Below are positions 7,305-16,006 of a stretch of DNA of 64,000 nt, piece after piece; position 1 is the stretch's first letter; the number at the start of each line of letters is the position of its first letter. Where the stretch lies: contig CALOFP010000003.1 in the NCBI GenBank assembly GCA_942492635.1, positions 248,001 to 312,000 of the forward strand. The letters run 5' to 3'. The stretch comes from CALOFP01 sp942492635 (GTDB lineage: Bacteria > UBP6 > UBA1177 > CALOFP01). Under the pieces are notes generated by a model. The model searched no databases, was not told the DNA's origin, and saw only the letters and a list, made by a program, of their open reading frames with translations. Both the position numbers and the translations under genes were made by a program.

Positions 7305-9182
7305 TTAGAGGCGCTTCCTGATTGTCCTCCTTCCGAGAATGATTACATTTCTGAGTTCTTCGGTATTTCTTACCGAGAGCCAGGTTTCGAGGAACTTGCG
7401 GTTATTTACGATCTGTGCGATGGACATGAGACATTTGAGGTGGAAGTTTCTTTCGTCCATTGTTCCTGCGAGGGTGAATACGACGTTAACCTTCTTTTTA
7501 TCTGGAGAAAAGGTTATGCCTTTACGTGATCGTACGACAACGATATCGAACTGGTGTTCACCCTCTACAACAATGTGAGGAATGGCAAGTCCGGGCATGA
7601 CAACAGTTGTGGTTTCCTGTTCGCGCTCCATGAGCAGATTGAAAATTGTATTAGAATCCGTCTTAATTCTGTTCGAAAGTGTTTTTGATAGCAGGCTGAA
7701 AAGCCCCTTTATATCAAGCTCCTCGTCGATATCCATGATGACCGACTCCTTGATAAGTCTGTCAAAACGATCCTCAACAAGCCTGTCCCTTTTGAGAAGG
7801 ATCTCCCTCAGTTCGTTGGGAAGGTTAGCAGACCTCATCTTCTTCGATGTAATTCTCTCCACCACATGAAGAAAGGCGGATTTTCGAGTTTCAACCCTTC
7901 TCGAGTAGACAACGTACCAGAGTGTTGAGAGAATGAAGAAAAGAGCGGTGAGAAGAAGTGGAACAAAACCCATTTCGAAAATGAGAAATGTGTAGATTAG
8001 AGAACCGATTATCTGGGAAAATGGGTAGAGCGGAGATCGGAAGAAGGGCTGGTATGAGTGAATTCCGCTCTCTCTCATGAGGATAACCGAGATGTTTACA
8101 AGAGTGAAAAGTATCAGCATCATGGTGGAAGCCACCTTTACCAGAACTTCGAGTGAAAGAAGCGATATGACAAAAGCCATGAATGCAGATGTTGCCAAAA
8201 GGGCGACGGTAGGGGCTCCGCGTTTTTCGCTGACCCGTGAGAACAGGGATGGAAGAAGGCCGTCCCTCGCCATGGCGAGAGGAATTCGTGACGCTGACAG
8301 TATCCCTGCATTTGCGGTCGTGACAAAAGCGAGGATACCTGCGATGGAGAGGGCGATAAAGCCGCTTTTCCCGAGAAAGAAGTTTGCTCCGGAAGATAGC
8401 GGAGTCAGGGACTTCTCGAGAACCGATTGATCCAGAACACCGATTGTCACGAAAACGGCAAGAATGTAGAGAAGGCTGACAATTAGGAAGGATGAGAACA
8501 TCGCCTTTGGGATATCCCGGGAGGGATCATGAACCTCCTCTGCGACGGAAGCGATCTTGGTAAGACCTCCGAAGGAGATGAAAATCATTCCCGTTGCCGT
8601 CAGAATATCCTTCCAGCCCGTGATCCTGAATGGTTCGAACCTGTTCACCTTAACATGTTCGAAACCGAAAAGAATGTAGATTGAGAGCAGAAGAATCAGG
8701 AAAAAAACCATCCCGACCTGAAAAATGCCGCTTTTTTTAGCACCGCACAGGTTAAGTAGAAAGAAAATCAAGGTGAACACAAGTGCTATTGTTCTGACAG
8801 TGAATTCGCTTGTCGGGAAAAGAGGAGTAAGGAAGATTCCGATACCCACCAGGGCGAAGGCGCTTTTCAGGGCGATTGAAAACCAGTTTGCGAAACCTGC
8901 GAATGTTCCGAAGAGGGGCCCGAGGCTGCGATGCACGAAGAAGTAGGCTCCGCCGGATTTCGGCATAGCGGTAGAAAGCTCCATCTGTGACAGCATAGCC
9001 GGAATTACAAGGAATGCTGCAAGAATATAGGCAAGAAGGGTCGATGGCCCGACCATCTTGAATATGACGGCAGGAAGAACAAAAATCCCGGAGCTGATCA
9101 TGGCGCCGGAAGAGATGGAAAAAATCTCGACTGAACCGAGAGCCCTTTTGAGGTCGTGATGATGTTTATTTTTTTTATTCAT
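7305..9182 (-). CDS. APC-family amino acid permease fused to a PTS EIIA-like domain
   Basis: The protein has about 625 residues. Roughly 420 N-terminal residues form the multi-helix core of an APC-superfamily amino acid/polyamine transporter, beginning with the typical SSGAMISSGIFVLP segment. After a charged linker, the last 130 or so residues resemble a type-2 PTS EIIA domain, with GLAIPHIV placing a His where the family is phosphorylated. I chose the ATG at 9182; an upstream TTG at 9239 would add an unlikely 19-residue extension. The substrate cannot be read from sequence. The EIIA-like tail suggests that transport is gated by PTS phosphorylation or a nitrogen-PTS-like signal. It is probably monocistronic. 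Confidence 0.85.
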   Translation of the reverse strand: MNKKNKHHHDLKRALGSVEIFSISSGAMISSGIFVLPAVIFKMVGPSTLLAYILAAFLVIPAMLSQMELSTAMPKSGGAYFFVHRSLGPLFGTFAGFANWFSIALKSAFALVGIGIFLTPLFPTSEFTVRTIALVFTLIFFLLNLCGAKKSGIFQVGMVFFLILLLSIYILFGFEHVKVNRFEPFRITGWKDILTATGMIFISFGGLTKIASVAEEVHDPSRDIPKAMFSSFLIVSLLYILAVFVTIGVLDQSVLEKSLTPLSSGANFFLGKSGFIALSIAGILAFVTTANAGILSASRIPLAMARDGLLPSLFSRVSEKRGAPTVALLATSAFMAFVISLLSLEVLVKVASTMMLILFTLVNISVILMRESGIHSYQPFFRSPLYPFSQIIGSLIYTFLIFEMGFVPLLLTALFFILSTLWYVVYSRRVETRKSAFLHVVERITSKKMRSANLPNELREILLKRDRLVEDRFDRLIKESVIMDIDEELDIKGLFSLLSKTLSNRIKTDSNTIFNLLMEREQETTTVVMPGLAIPHIVVEGEHQFDIVVVRSRKGITFSPDKKKVNVVFTLAGTMDERNFHLKCLMSIAQIVNNRKFLETWLSVRNTEELRNVIILGRRTIRKRL

Positions 9183-9366
9183 ATCACGGCAAAATTGTTT
9201 ACTTAACAATATTATCTGTTGAGATGGGTTGAGAAACAAGCGAAAAACGCTCTGCTTTACGAGTAAGATTTAAAAGAGTTGGCCCTTTCAAATCCGGCGA
9301 AGTCGGATTCCGTCGACTTTAAAAGCTGTTTGGTGTTTTATAGGGTTCACATTGAAGGGGTAGAGG

Positions 9367-11100
9367 CTATGAAATGTCGGCACCGTTTTTTTTGCGATTG
9401 ATATCCTTCAGCACCTTTGCGGCGCAGTCCGGACAGAGGCTGTGGCTGAATTCAGCCTCTGAATGGGTGTTCAGGTAGCTCTCAAGCTGATTCCAATAAC
9501 CTTTATCATCCCGTATTTTTTTACATGAGCTGCATATGGGGATGAAGCCGCTGAGAAGTTTCACCTTTTCAAGGGCTTCCTGTAGTTCGGTGATGAGTTT
9601 TTTCTGTTTCTCCTCAGATTTTTTCCTGTCGGAAATATCGAAAATCGTTCCCTGCAGATGATCCAACGACTCTTTCTTGAAAACTCCGGATCCATACTCC
9701 TCCACCCAGATCCATCCTCTGGACGGGTGAAGGATTCTGTAGTTAATAACGAACGGTTCCTGGTTTTCTACAGCTCTATCGATACGGTTTCTCACATAAA
9801 GATTGTCATCGGGGTGAATGAAGTCTGTCAATCTAACTCTATGGTTGATGAATTCCTCTGCATTATGTCCTGTCAGATTTTCGATGTTTTTATTGATGTA
9901 GCTTATTGTGTAGTTGGCGTCGTTTCGGCAGAGGTAAACGGTTCCCGTTGTGTTTTCTGCAAGAAGCCTGAATTTGGTTTCGCTTTCTATCAATTTCCCG
10001 GTTTTCTGCCGAATCCTCAATCTCAGTGACAGATTCCACAGCAAGAGAGAAAAAAGGATTATTGCCGACATTGAAATGTGGAAAAAATATTTTAGGTAGA
10101 AAGGAACCCTTCTATTTATGATGATGCTGTTTGAAGGGAGTCTCACCTCGTCTATTCCGAATCTTTCAAGCTGGTGATAATCGAACATGAAACGGTTAAG
10201 ACTTTCAAGATGAACAGGAATGTCCGTCACCTTTTTTCCTGAGAGCACTTGAAGTGCCAGAGCGGCCGCTTCTTTCCCGTGAATAAAGGGATCGTTAAGT
10301 TTGCCGCCTAAGATTCCGTTTCCCAGATCCATTCCGTTGTGACCGAAAATAGGAACCTTTGAAGCCTTAGAGACCTTGCTCACCATCTCAACGGGATCGA
10401 TGAAGCCGTTTGTGTCCCTGAAGAAATCGGCAAGATAGATTGCCTCTCCTTTCGGAATTTCGGCAACTTTTCCAAGAAGTTGATCGAAGGTCATTCCGGA
10501 TCCGGTTCTGTCGATGAATTTGAAGATAATCTTGTCCCGGTATACCTCGGCAAGCTCTTTTAGAAGCTCCCGGTTTTGGATTCCGGTTCCGGTAAGATCG
10601 GTAATGACATGAATCTGTTCGAGATTATGAAAAAGTTTTAGAATCAGAGCCACACTGTCCTCTATGTCGATTCTTTCGACAACACCGGTAAAGAACGGTT
10701 TATCCTTTATAAGAGAGTGGGAAAAGTGGTTTACTCCGCAGAAAACGACGGGTGCTTTTCCGAAAATATCTGCTCTGTTTTTTAGAAGAAACCGGAATGC
10801 ATTGTCGTCGGAAGAGAGTATGAGGTCGATATCCATATCACGGTATTTTTCGATGTACGTATCCTTTAACTTTTGAAAAAGAGCCGAATCGAGTCCTTTG
10901 AAAAACCTTTTCGAATCCAGGTATTCAATGTAGATCTTAGTATCTGTCTGCGATTTGTTGAGCACCGAAAGAAATCCACGATGAATTTCGTCGGTCCACC
11001 TGAAACCCTGGTGGTAGGAGTGAAGAATCAGTACGTTTTTCACATCCTCACCAAATAGTGAAATAGAGAAGAGGATGATGAGTAAAAAAAATCGCAACAA
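9367..11100 (-). CDS. Membrane sensor: periplasmic binding-protein domain, TM, PAS and Cys-motif tail, no kinase
   Basis: The protein has 577 residues. A signal peptide (residues 1-17) precedes an ABC substrate-binding-like periplasmic domain (about 18-315, starting VLILHSYHQGFRWT). One transmembrane helix lies near 335-355, followed by a PAS/PAC domain (about 370-495), a short coiled coil and a tail with paired Cys motifs (CSSCKKIRDDKGYWNQ, then CPDC). That tail is familiar at the ends of sensor proteins in anaerobic proteobacteria, often after receiver or PAS domains. No kinase, GGDEF or methyl-accepting domain follows, so the output is unknown. The Cys pairs could bind metal. The gene stands alone with gaps on both sides. 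Confidence 0.8.
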   Translation of the reverse strand: MLRFFLLIILFSISLFGEDVKNVLILHSYHQGFRWTDEIHRGFLSVLNKSQTDTKIYIEYLDSKRFFKGLDSALFQKLKDTYIEKYRDMDIDLILSSDDNAFRFLLKNRADIFGKAPVVFCGVNHFSHSLIKDKPFFTGVVERIDIEDSVALILKLFHNLEQIHVITDLTGTGIQNRELLKELAEVYRDKIIFKFIDRTGSGMTFDQLLGKVAEIPKGEAIYLADFFRDTNGFIDPVEMVSKVSKASKVPIFGHNGMDLGNGILGGKLNDPFIHGKEAAALALQVLSGKKVTDIPVHLESLNRFMFDYHQLERFGIDEVRLPSNSIIINRRVPFYLKYFFHISMSAIILFSLLLWNLSLRLRIRQKTGKLIESETKFRLLAENTTGTVYLCRNDANYTISYINKNIENLTGHNAEEFINHRVRLTDFIHPDDNLYVRNRIDRAVENQEPFVINYRILHPSRGWIWVEEYGSGVFKKESLDHLQGTIFDISDRKKSEEKQKKLITELQEALEKVKLLSGFIPICSSCKKIRDDKGYWNQLESYLNTHSEAEFSHSLCPDCAAKVLKDINRKKNGADIS

Positions 11101-11327
11101 AGTTCAGCCCTCCATGAAAAACGCTCATATGATAGCATGGAAAAGGGAGTGTCGTAAAGCGCTCGAATGCCGAAGAGAGAGAGTGAAATTGATGTCGATA
11201 ATAATTCATGATTTATCTTGTGAATTTTTGGCTGGCGAAGTTGCCTGGCACGTTCGATTCCAAAAGGAACAGCCGAACTTTTGTTTCCTGTTTGATATTC
11301 AGAAATTTCCAGGATGTTGAAAGATTT

Positions 11328-12308
11328 CTAGTTTGTTTTTATAGGTAACCGATACAGAAATCCCCTGGTTTTTCTTGCCTTGAAGTTGAAACCGGCAAGA
11401 AATGAGTGGGTTTTTTTAAAGATAGTCTCGTCTTCAGCTCCTTCAATGTAGACGCAGTGAATTTTTTCTTCGACAACCAGATTCTTCAACTTTTCAGAAG
11501 GAGTCTTCTCTGTAATCAGAAGAACAAGCGAATGCTCCGGAATTTTCTTTATATGCTCTTCGATTCTACCCTCTTTTCCAAAAAATTTTGAGGCTTTGAA
11601 CCCTGCTTTTTCAATCATTTTTTCATTGAACTTCCCTGTTTCATCGACTACATAGATTTCTTCATCTATGAAGCTGATTTCCATTGAGCTGTACCGATCG
11701 TAAATCCGCTCTCCGGCAAGATAGAAGAACCATAGACCGACGCCTATGGAAAAGAGGATGCCGACGATCCTGAATGCCTGTTTTTTCGTCAAAATTGAGA
11801 CGAAGCCGAGCGGAACCATGTAGAGAGTCGTACCTATGAAAAATCCGATGAATAGAAGCATTCCTCCCAGAGGGCCTGCAAGATCGAATCCGCGGAGCAG
11901 TGCCCCTAGAAATGCAGGACAGACGGAAATTCCCGTGATCAGTCCAAGAATAAGGGGATTTGAAGCGTAGCGGGACCAGCGGGTTGCAGGACATGCTCCC
12001 TTCTCCCGTTTTCCGGAAAAAACGGCGGAGTAGATCAGGTATATACCGATCATCACATAGGAAATGGTGATGAATATGTCTGTTTTAAGGTAGGAGCCGA
12101 TAACTCCTCCGAGAAATCCGGCGGCAAGTCCGAAAAGGGCATAGGAGAAAAAGCGTCCTACGCTGATAAGAAGAATTGTTCGGATTGATGAGGAGATCGA
12201 TCCCTTGTTCTGCATGAGAATGGAGAGGTAGACCGGACCACAAGTGATAAGACAGGTGGTTCCGAGAGCCAGTCCGAGGGCGATTCCTTCGATGAATTGG
12301 TAAAACAT
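11328..12308 (-). CDS. CcdA/DsbD-like (TauE/SafE-related) membrane protein with C-terminal domain
   Basis: The protein has 326 residues. The first 210 or so form about six transmembrane helices resembling the DsbD-beta/CcdA and sulfite-exporter-like superfamily. The Cys residues next to Pro in TTCLITCGPVY (C19, C23) and ISVCPAFLGALL fit a thiol-redox carrier of the CcdA type. The last 110 residues form a soluble domain I do not recognise. It is the last gene of the exported-ferredoxin operon, starting 8 bp after the porin stop with an AGGAG site. A role in moving reducing power to extracytoplasmic thiols or clusters is inferred. A plain transporter is the alternative. Confidence 0.72.
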   Translation of the reverse strand: MFYQFIEGIALGLALGTTCLITCGPVYLSILMQNKGSISSSIRTILLISVGRFFSYALFGLAAGFLGGVIGSYLKTDIFITISYVMIGIYLIYSAVFSGKREKGACPATRWSRYASNPLILGLITGISVCPAFLGALLRGFDLAGPLGGMLLFIGFFIGTTLYMVPLGFVSILTKKQAFRIVGILFSIGVGLWFFYLAGERIYDRYSSMEISFIDEEIYVVDETGKFNEKMIEKAGFKASKFFGKEGRIEEHIKKIPEHSLVLLITEKTPSEKLKNLVVEEKIHCVYIEGAEDETIFKKTHSFLAGFNFKARKTRGFLYRLPIKTN

Positions 12309-12316
12309 GAAAACTC

Positions 12317-13660
12317 CTAGAAAATTGCGGCGATCTCCAGACGGGTTCCGAGAGAGTCGACATTTGACCCGTTTCGATCTGAGTTGAGAAGGTCGTTATA
12401 AAAAAAGTAAATTGAAGGTTTGAGAAAATCCCATGTGTAGGCAAGACCGATTTTCATTTTCTGGGCCGAGGCGAGATAGCTTCTCTTTTCGGCATCCTGA
12501 TCCTCGAATGCTCTATCGAATTTCATGAGGTATTTTGCCCTCAATTCAAAATCGCTGAATCGGTAGAAAAGTTCTGCAAATGGCCAGGTCGGAACGTATA
12601 ACTTTTCGGATTGGTTGGTGAGTTCGAATTGAAGTGTAGTCCCTGCCGAAAGCGAAAGATCGGAAGGAATGAACCAGTGACGGGCCATAATGGTCATGTT
12701 TCTATTTACATAACGGAATTTGTCAGCATCATCTATGGAATACTCGTGTTTTCCCCAAATGAAAAGTTCATCTCGATCCGTTAGAAAAAGCCTCATCCTC
12801 ACGTAGGCGGAAAGCCTGTGGGGCTCGTTGATGAATTTAAGCGTTTTTCCGTTTGCAATCTCTTCCGACCCGGAATCCAGATAGCTGTACGAGGCATCGT
12901 AGAAGAGATGAAATTTTGAATTGTGATAGAGATCTCCTCGAACACCGGCATGAAGTCCTGAATGGGAGTAGATGGATGTTTCCTCTTCAATATCGTTGTA
13001 ATAGTAGTAGCCGATATAGGGCCGTGCAAAATCGAATAGTGTAAGGGAAATTTCAGGTTCGATGTAGAAATTTGAATCTTTCGGTTCCATCTCATCGTTT
13101 TCCACATCGAACTTCTGATGTTGGAATCCCCCGAGGAATCGGATCCTCACCGCATCTAAAAGATCGGTAAAACCGTAAAATTCCTGATTAACCGAATAGG
13201 TTTTCCTTCCGACCACATCTCTCGAAACAACTTCCCTGTTTCTAGAAGAGCTTTCCGGAGACTGGTACCAGTTGGTAATCGCGCCGAGGGTAAAATATTT
13301 GTGTTTGTACTCCGCGTGACCTCGAAGGTAGAGCGAGCCGTAGGAGTTGAACCCGTAGGGTGATTTATTCAATTCATCCGGAAATCCGTAGAGAACTTCT
13401 CCCTTCCCGGAAAGGAGCAGTGAATCTATCTCATGATGGCCGAAACCGTCGAGATAGAGATAGGTCGGCTCGAATCTGTTGGAATCCTTGAATGATAGAA
13501 AACTACCCGTTGAAACTTCGCCGCCGGCGAATAGGGAAGATGAAAAATTCAATATTAAGAAGAAGAGTAGGAGAAGTGAAAAATGCGCACTGTGGATTTT
13601 CGTATTTCGGAAACGGTCGGAAATGAAAAATCGTATGCTGTTTTCCTTCTTCTTCCTCAT
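12317..13660 (-). CDS. Outer-membrane beta-barrel (porin-like) protein
   Basis: The protein has 447 residues. Its N-terminus is basic, then a hydrophobic signal segment ends near SSSLFAGG. The rest alternates polar and aromatic residues in short strands, with no helical membrane segment and many Tyr and Phe residues at likely strand ends. The C-terminal residue is Phe (LGTRLEIAAIF), as expected for BAM-dependent barrels. The start codon overlaps the stop of the ferredoxin-lipoprotein gene (ATGA), with GGGAGGAG as ribosome site. It could form a pore or a scaffold for the exported ferredoxins. No specific porin family was recognised. Confidence 0.72.
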   Translation of the reverse strand: MRKKKENSIRFFISDRFRNTKIHSAHFSLLLLFFLILNFSSSLFAGGEVSTGSFLSFKDSNRFEPTYLYLDGFGHHEIDSLLLSGKGEVLYGFPDELNKSPYGFNSYGSLYLRGHAEYKHKYFTLGAITNWYQSPESSSRNREVVSRDVVGRKTYSVNQEFYGFTDLLDAVRIRFLGGFQHQKFDVENDEMEPKDSNFYIEPEISLTLFDFARPYIGYYYYNDIEEETSIYSHSGLHAGVRGDLYHNSKFHLFYDASYSYLDSGSEEIANGKTLKFINEPHRLSAYVRMRLFLTDRDELFIWGKHEYSIDDADKFRYVNRNMTIMARHWFIPSDLSLSAGTTLQFELTNQSEKLYVPTWPFAELFYRFSDFELRAKYLMKFDRAFEDQDAEKRSYLASAQKMKIGLAYTWDFLKPSIYFFYNDLLNSDRNGSNVDSLGTRLEIAAIF

Positions 13661-13911
13661 TTTCTCCTCCCTGTAATAGCCTCTTCCGGACAGTTATCCA
13701 TGCAGCGTCCACATTGGGCGCATTTCGTCGGATCGATAACCGGCTTGTCGTCGGCTCCGCGAAAGGAAATTGCGTCGTATGGACACACCTTTTCGCAGAT
13801 GTGGCAGCTGATGCATCTGGATTTGTCGACGGTTATTGTTACGTCATCACTGCGTTCGATTCCGCAGGAAAAAAGGAAGAGTACCGGAATAAGAATTATC
13901 AGAAGGCGCAT
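13657..13911 (-). CDS. Ferredoxin-domain lipoprotein (two 4Fe-4S motifs)
   Basis: The product has about 84 residues. A short signal ends in a lipobox (MRLLIILIPVLFLFSCG), followed by an 8Fe ferredoxin domain with CISCHICEKVCP and CAQCGRCMDNCP. I chose the ATG at 13911 because AAAGGAGGTG precedes it; a longer reading would bury the lipobox. It overlaps the upstream gene by one base (TGATG) and the porin by four. The signal implies the Fe-S domain is outside the cytoplasm and lipid-anchored. That is unusual for a bacterial-type ferredoxin and points to an electron-transfer role in the periplasm. Confidence 0.85.
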   Translation of the reverse strand: MRLLIILIPVLFLFSCGIERSDDVTITVDKSRCISCHICEKVCPYDAISFRGADDKPVIDPTKCAQCGRCMDNCPEEAITGRRK

Positions 13912-14411
13912 CACTTCACCTCCTTTTTGACGGGAGCTCCGAAGGCGCAGGCTCTGGCGCACAGACCGCAGTTAATGCACTTTTCGGGATCGATGACAGC
14001 CTTGCCGGAAACAATGGAGATTGCCTTTGTCGGGCAGACCGGAACACACTCCTTGCATCCTGTACATTCCTTAGGAATTATTGAAAAAACTGTTTTAGGT
14101 GCCGGTTTTTTTATTTCAGGTTTTTTTTTTTCGGCCTTCGGTTTTTTTATTTCAGGTTTTTTTTCAGGTGCCTTCTTGATGGCATTGACAGGACATTTTT
14201 TTACGCACAGTTCGCAGCCGATGCATTTTTCCGGATCGATTACCGCCTTACCGTCCTTCATGGAGATTGCCTTTGTCGGGCAGACAGGAACGCAGAGCTT
14301 ACATCCGATACATTTGGATTTGTCTACCTGGAAAATCTCACCCTTTGCAGCAAAGAGAAGCAGGAAGGAGAAAAGAATCAAGATCGGAATAAAAAAACGA
14401 ACATTTCTCAT
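13911..14411 (-). CDS. Exported polyferredoxin with four 4Fe-4S motifs
   Basis: The product has about 166 residues. A basic N-terminus and hydrophobic segment (MRNVRFFIPILILFSFLLLF) predict export or N-in membrane anchoring. Two ferredoxin halves follow, each with two CxxCxxCxxxC motifs: CIGCKLCVPVCP and CIGCELCVKKCP, then CTGCKECVPVCP and CINCGLCARACA. A Lys/Pro-rich linker with a repeated KKPEIKKP-like unit joins them. The halves are near copies, so the gene arose by internal duplication. The ATG at 14411 has AAAAGAGG upstream and overlaps the NapH-like stop by 4 bp. No twin-Arg motif is visible, so secretion by Sec with cluster assembly outside would be unusual. Confidence 0.85.
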   Translation of the reverse strand: MRNVRFFIPILILFSFLLLFAAKGEIFQVDKSKCIGCKLCVPVCPTKAISMKDGKAVIDPEKCIGCELCVKKCPVNAIKKAPEKKPEIKKPKAEKKKPEIKKPAPKTVFSIIPKECTGCKECVPVCPTKAISIVSGKAVIDPEKCINCGLCARACAFGAPVKKEVK

Positions 14412-15172
14412 GATATACCTCTTTTTTTGCGTGGACACACCTTGTAGCACTCTTCGCAGAGAATGCAGTCTATATGATCAATCGGCTGATCAGAAAGTTC
14501 GATGCCCATCGGACATGCCTTTCTGCAGCAGCAGCATTTTTCCTTAATGCCGCACTGGATATGGATTGTTCTTGTGGGAAGAAAACGGTTGCCGATCTTT
14601 CCGGCGATTCCCATCAAAAAACCGAGGGGACAAATAACCCGGCAGAAAAATCGTTCGAACAGAACTGAAAGAGTAATGAGAAGAAGAATTGTTACAAGAG
14701 AGGCGGAGGGAAGGGGAATGTGGATGACATCTCCGAAAAGTGTTATGGGACACACAGTCTGAAAGCTGAAAATCCCCGTAAAGAAGGGCAGGAAAAGCAT
14801 GAAAAGGAGAACCGTAATTCGGGAAGCCACTGTGAATCTGTATGAAAGAGTGGTCCTCTTCAGCTGTTTCCTGAATATTAATTTTCTCGGTAATGCAAGA
14901 ATTTCACTGATAAATCCTATCGGGCAGATGAAAGAGCAGAACATCCGGCGGAGAACCATCGCCGTAGTAAAAAGTGTGATGAAAATGATCGTCCCTATCG
15001 GGTAGACAACTCCCTTTTCCATGGTTTTGAAAAAAGAACATCCGCCGGAAAGAGGGCAGAGTCTGTGAAAACTGTATATGGAAAGATCGGATAGATAGAT
15101 TGAAGAAAAAAGTACAACTAAAAAGGAAAGAAAAGCAAAAACAAATATTCGATATTTAAATATAAACTTCAT
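14408..15172 (-). CDS. NapH/FixG-like membrane ferredoxin protein
   Basis: The protein has 254 residues and about four to five transmembrane helices. It has the two CxxxCP motifs typical of the NapH/MauN/NosR C-terminal family (FCSFICPIGF and FCRVICPLGF). The C-terminal ferredoxin region has Cys-rich CGIKEKCCCCRKACP and CILCEECYKVCP. NapH-type proteins pass electrons between the quinone pool or cytoplasm and periplasmic partners. As first gene of this overlapping operon it is the likely entry point for electrons to the two exported ferredoxins. A possible -35 TTGACA lies upstream near 15224-15229 without a clear -10 box. Confidence 0.86.
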   Translation of the reverse strand: MKFIFKYRIFVFAFLSFLVVLFSSIYLSDLSIYSFHRLCPLSGGCSFFKTMEKGVVYPIGTIIFITLFTTAMVLRRMFCSFICPIGFISEILALPRKLIFRKQLKRTTLSYRFTVASRITVLLFMLFLPFFTGIFSFQTVCPITLFGDVIHIPLPSASLVTILLLITLSVLFERFFCRVICPLGFLMGIAGKIGNRFLPTRTIHIQCGIKEKCCCCRKACPMGIELSDQPIDHIDCILCEECYKVCPRKKRGIS

Positions 15173-15354
15173 TATACTGCCAAATTACATAATTCTACAT
15201 AAAATTAGCAATTTATTTGTCATTGTCAAAATTTTTAGGGAGAAAAAGATTGATTTGACCCTGGACCTTACGGAATTGTAAAATACAAAGATGTATGAAG
15301 TGCGAACTGATAAAATTGATCTGAAAAAAGTTGTAAGCATATCTCTCCAAAAGA

Positions 15355-16006
15355 TCACATTTCGTGTCCAACCAGTGTTCGTATACTTTCGATAACCTCC
15401 GGGATCTCTTCTGCGGTTCCTCTCCGGTAAAGCCATTTAGGAAGCCATCCGGCCATGTCGATTTTAACCTGGAATCGAATTTTTGTCTTCTTGCCACCTG
15501 CCAGAGGAGTCAACTGCCAGCTTCCTTCATGCTTGGTCACCCTGACAATTCCGTCTCTTTCCGCCGGTCCGAACTGCTCTGCAGTCCGATATCGGACAGT
15601 GAGGGGATTTTTCATCCTGTCGAAAGTGACAAATAGGGTGTAATCGCGATCGCTGATGATCGGCAGGTTAAGATGCATGTAGACAAGAAGAGAGTTTTTT
15701 CCTCGGTCCAAAATTCGGCATTCGCTGATTCGATCAACAAATTTTTGCTGTCCTTTGTAATCGATGATTTTCTCAAGTACTTTTTCCGGTTCTGCATCAA
15801 TCACGGTTTCTGCAGCAGCGTGAACAACTTCGCGTGATTTGTGTAGAAAAATCGATATCTCTCTGTTTTCTTTGATTTTCTCAAATCCAGCTTCTGTCAA
15901 GGGTGTATCCAGCTTCTGTCAAGGGTGTATCCAGGTTGACCAGTTGTGAAGAGAGAAGGGGAAGGTTGAAGAAAAAAAGTGAAAGAATGAATATGCTCCT
16001 AAACAT
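15355..16006 (-). pseudogene. Secreted START/SRPBCC-domain protein gene, frameshifted by a 22-bp tandem duplication
   Basis: An ATG at 16006 with AAGGAGG upstream starts a clear signal peptide (MFRSIFILSLFFFNLPLLSS). The frame stops after about 42 codons because a 22-bp unit is present twice at 15887-15930. Removing one copy restores an open frame of 209 codons. It runs through LDTPLTEAGFEKIKEN into a START-type lipid-binding domain (EVVHAAAETVIDAEPEKVL, a later WQLTPL and a C-terminal amphipathic helix). The open part at 15355-15900 has no visible ribosome site of its own. The gene is either inactivated, phase-variable by slippage, or a sequencing artefact. It would carry or sense a hydrophobic ligand in the envelope. 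Confidence 0.8.
15887..15930. repeat. Perfect 22-bp tandem duplication inside the START gene
   Basis: Two identical 22-bp units lie at 15887-15908 and 15909-15930, followed by four bases that begin a third. Since 22 is not a multiple of three, the duplication shifts the reading frame. Confidence 0.95.

Noticed and set aside
7296..7317. Inverted repeat GAAGCG/CGCTTC as terminator of the permease gene
   Set aside because: The stem is short, overlaps the stop codon and lacks a T-tract on the minus strand.
11225..11260. TGGCAC sequence as a sigma54 promoter
   Set aside because: No TTGC-type -12 element at the needed distance, and no gene starts nearby in that orientation.
15887..15930. 22-bp repeat as a mobile-element target duplication
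   Set aside because: The copies are adjacent with nothing between them, so it is a simple tandem duplication.
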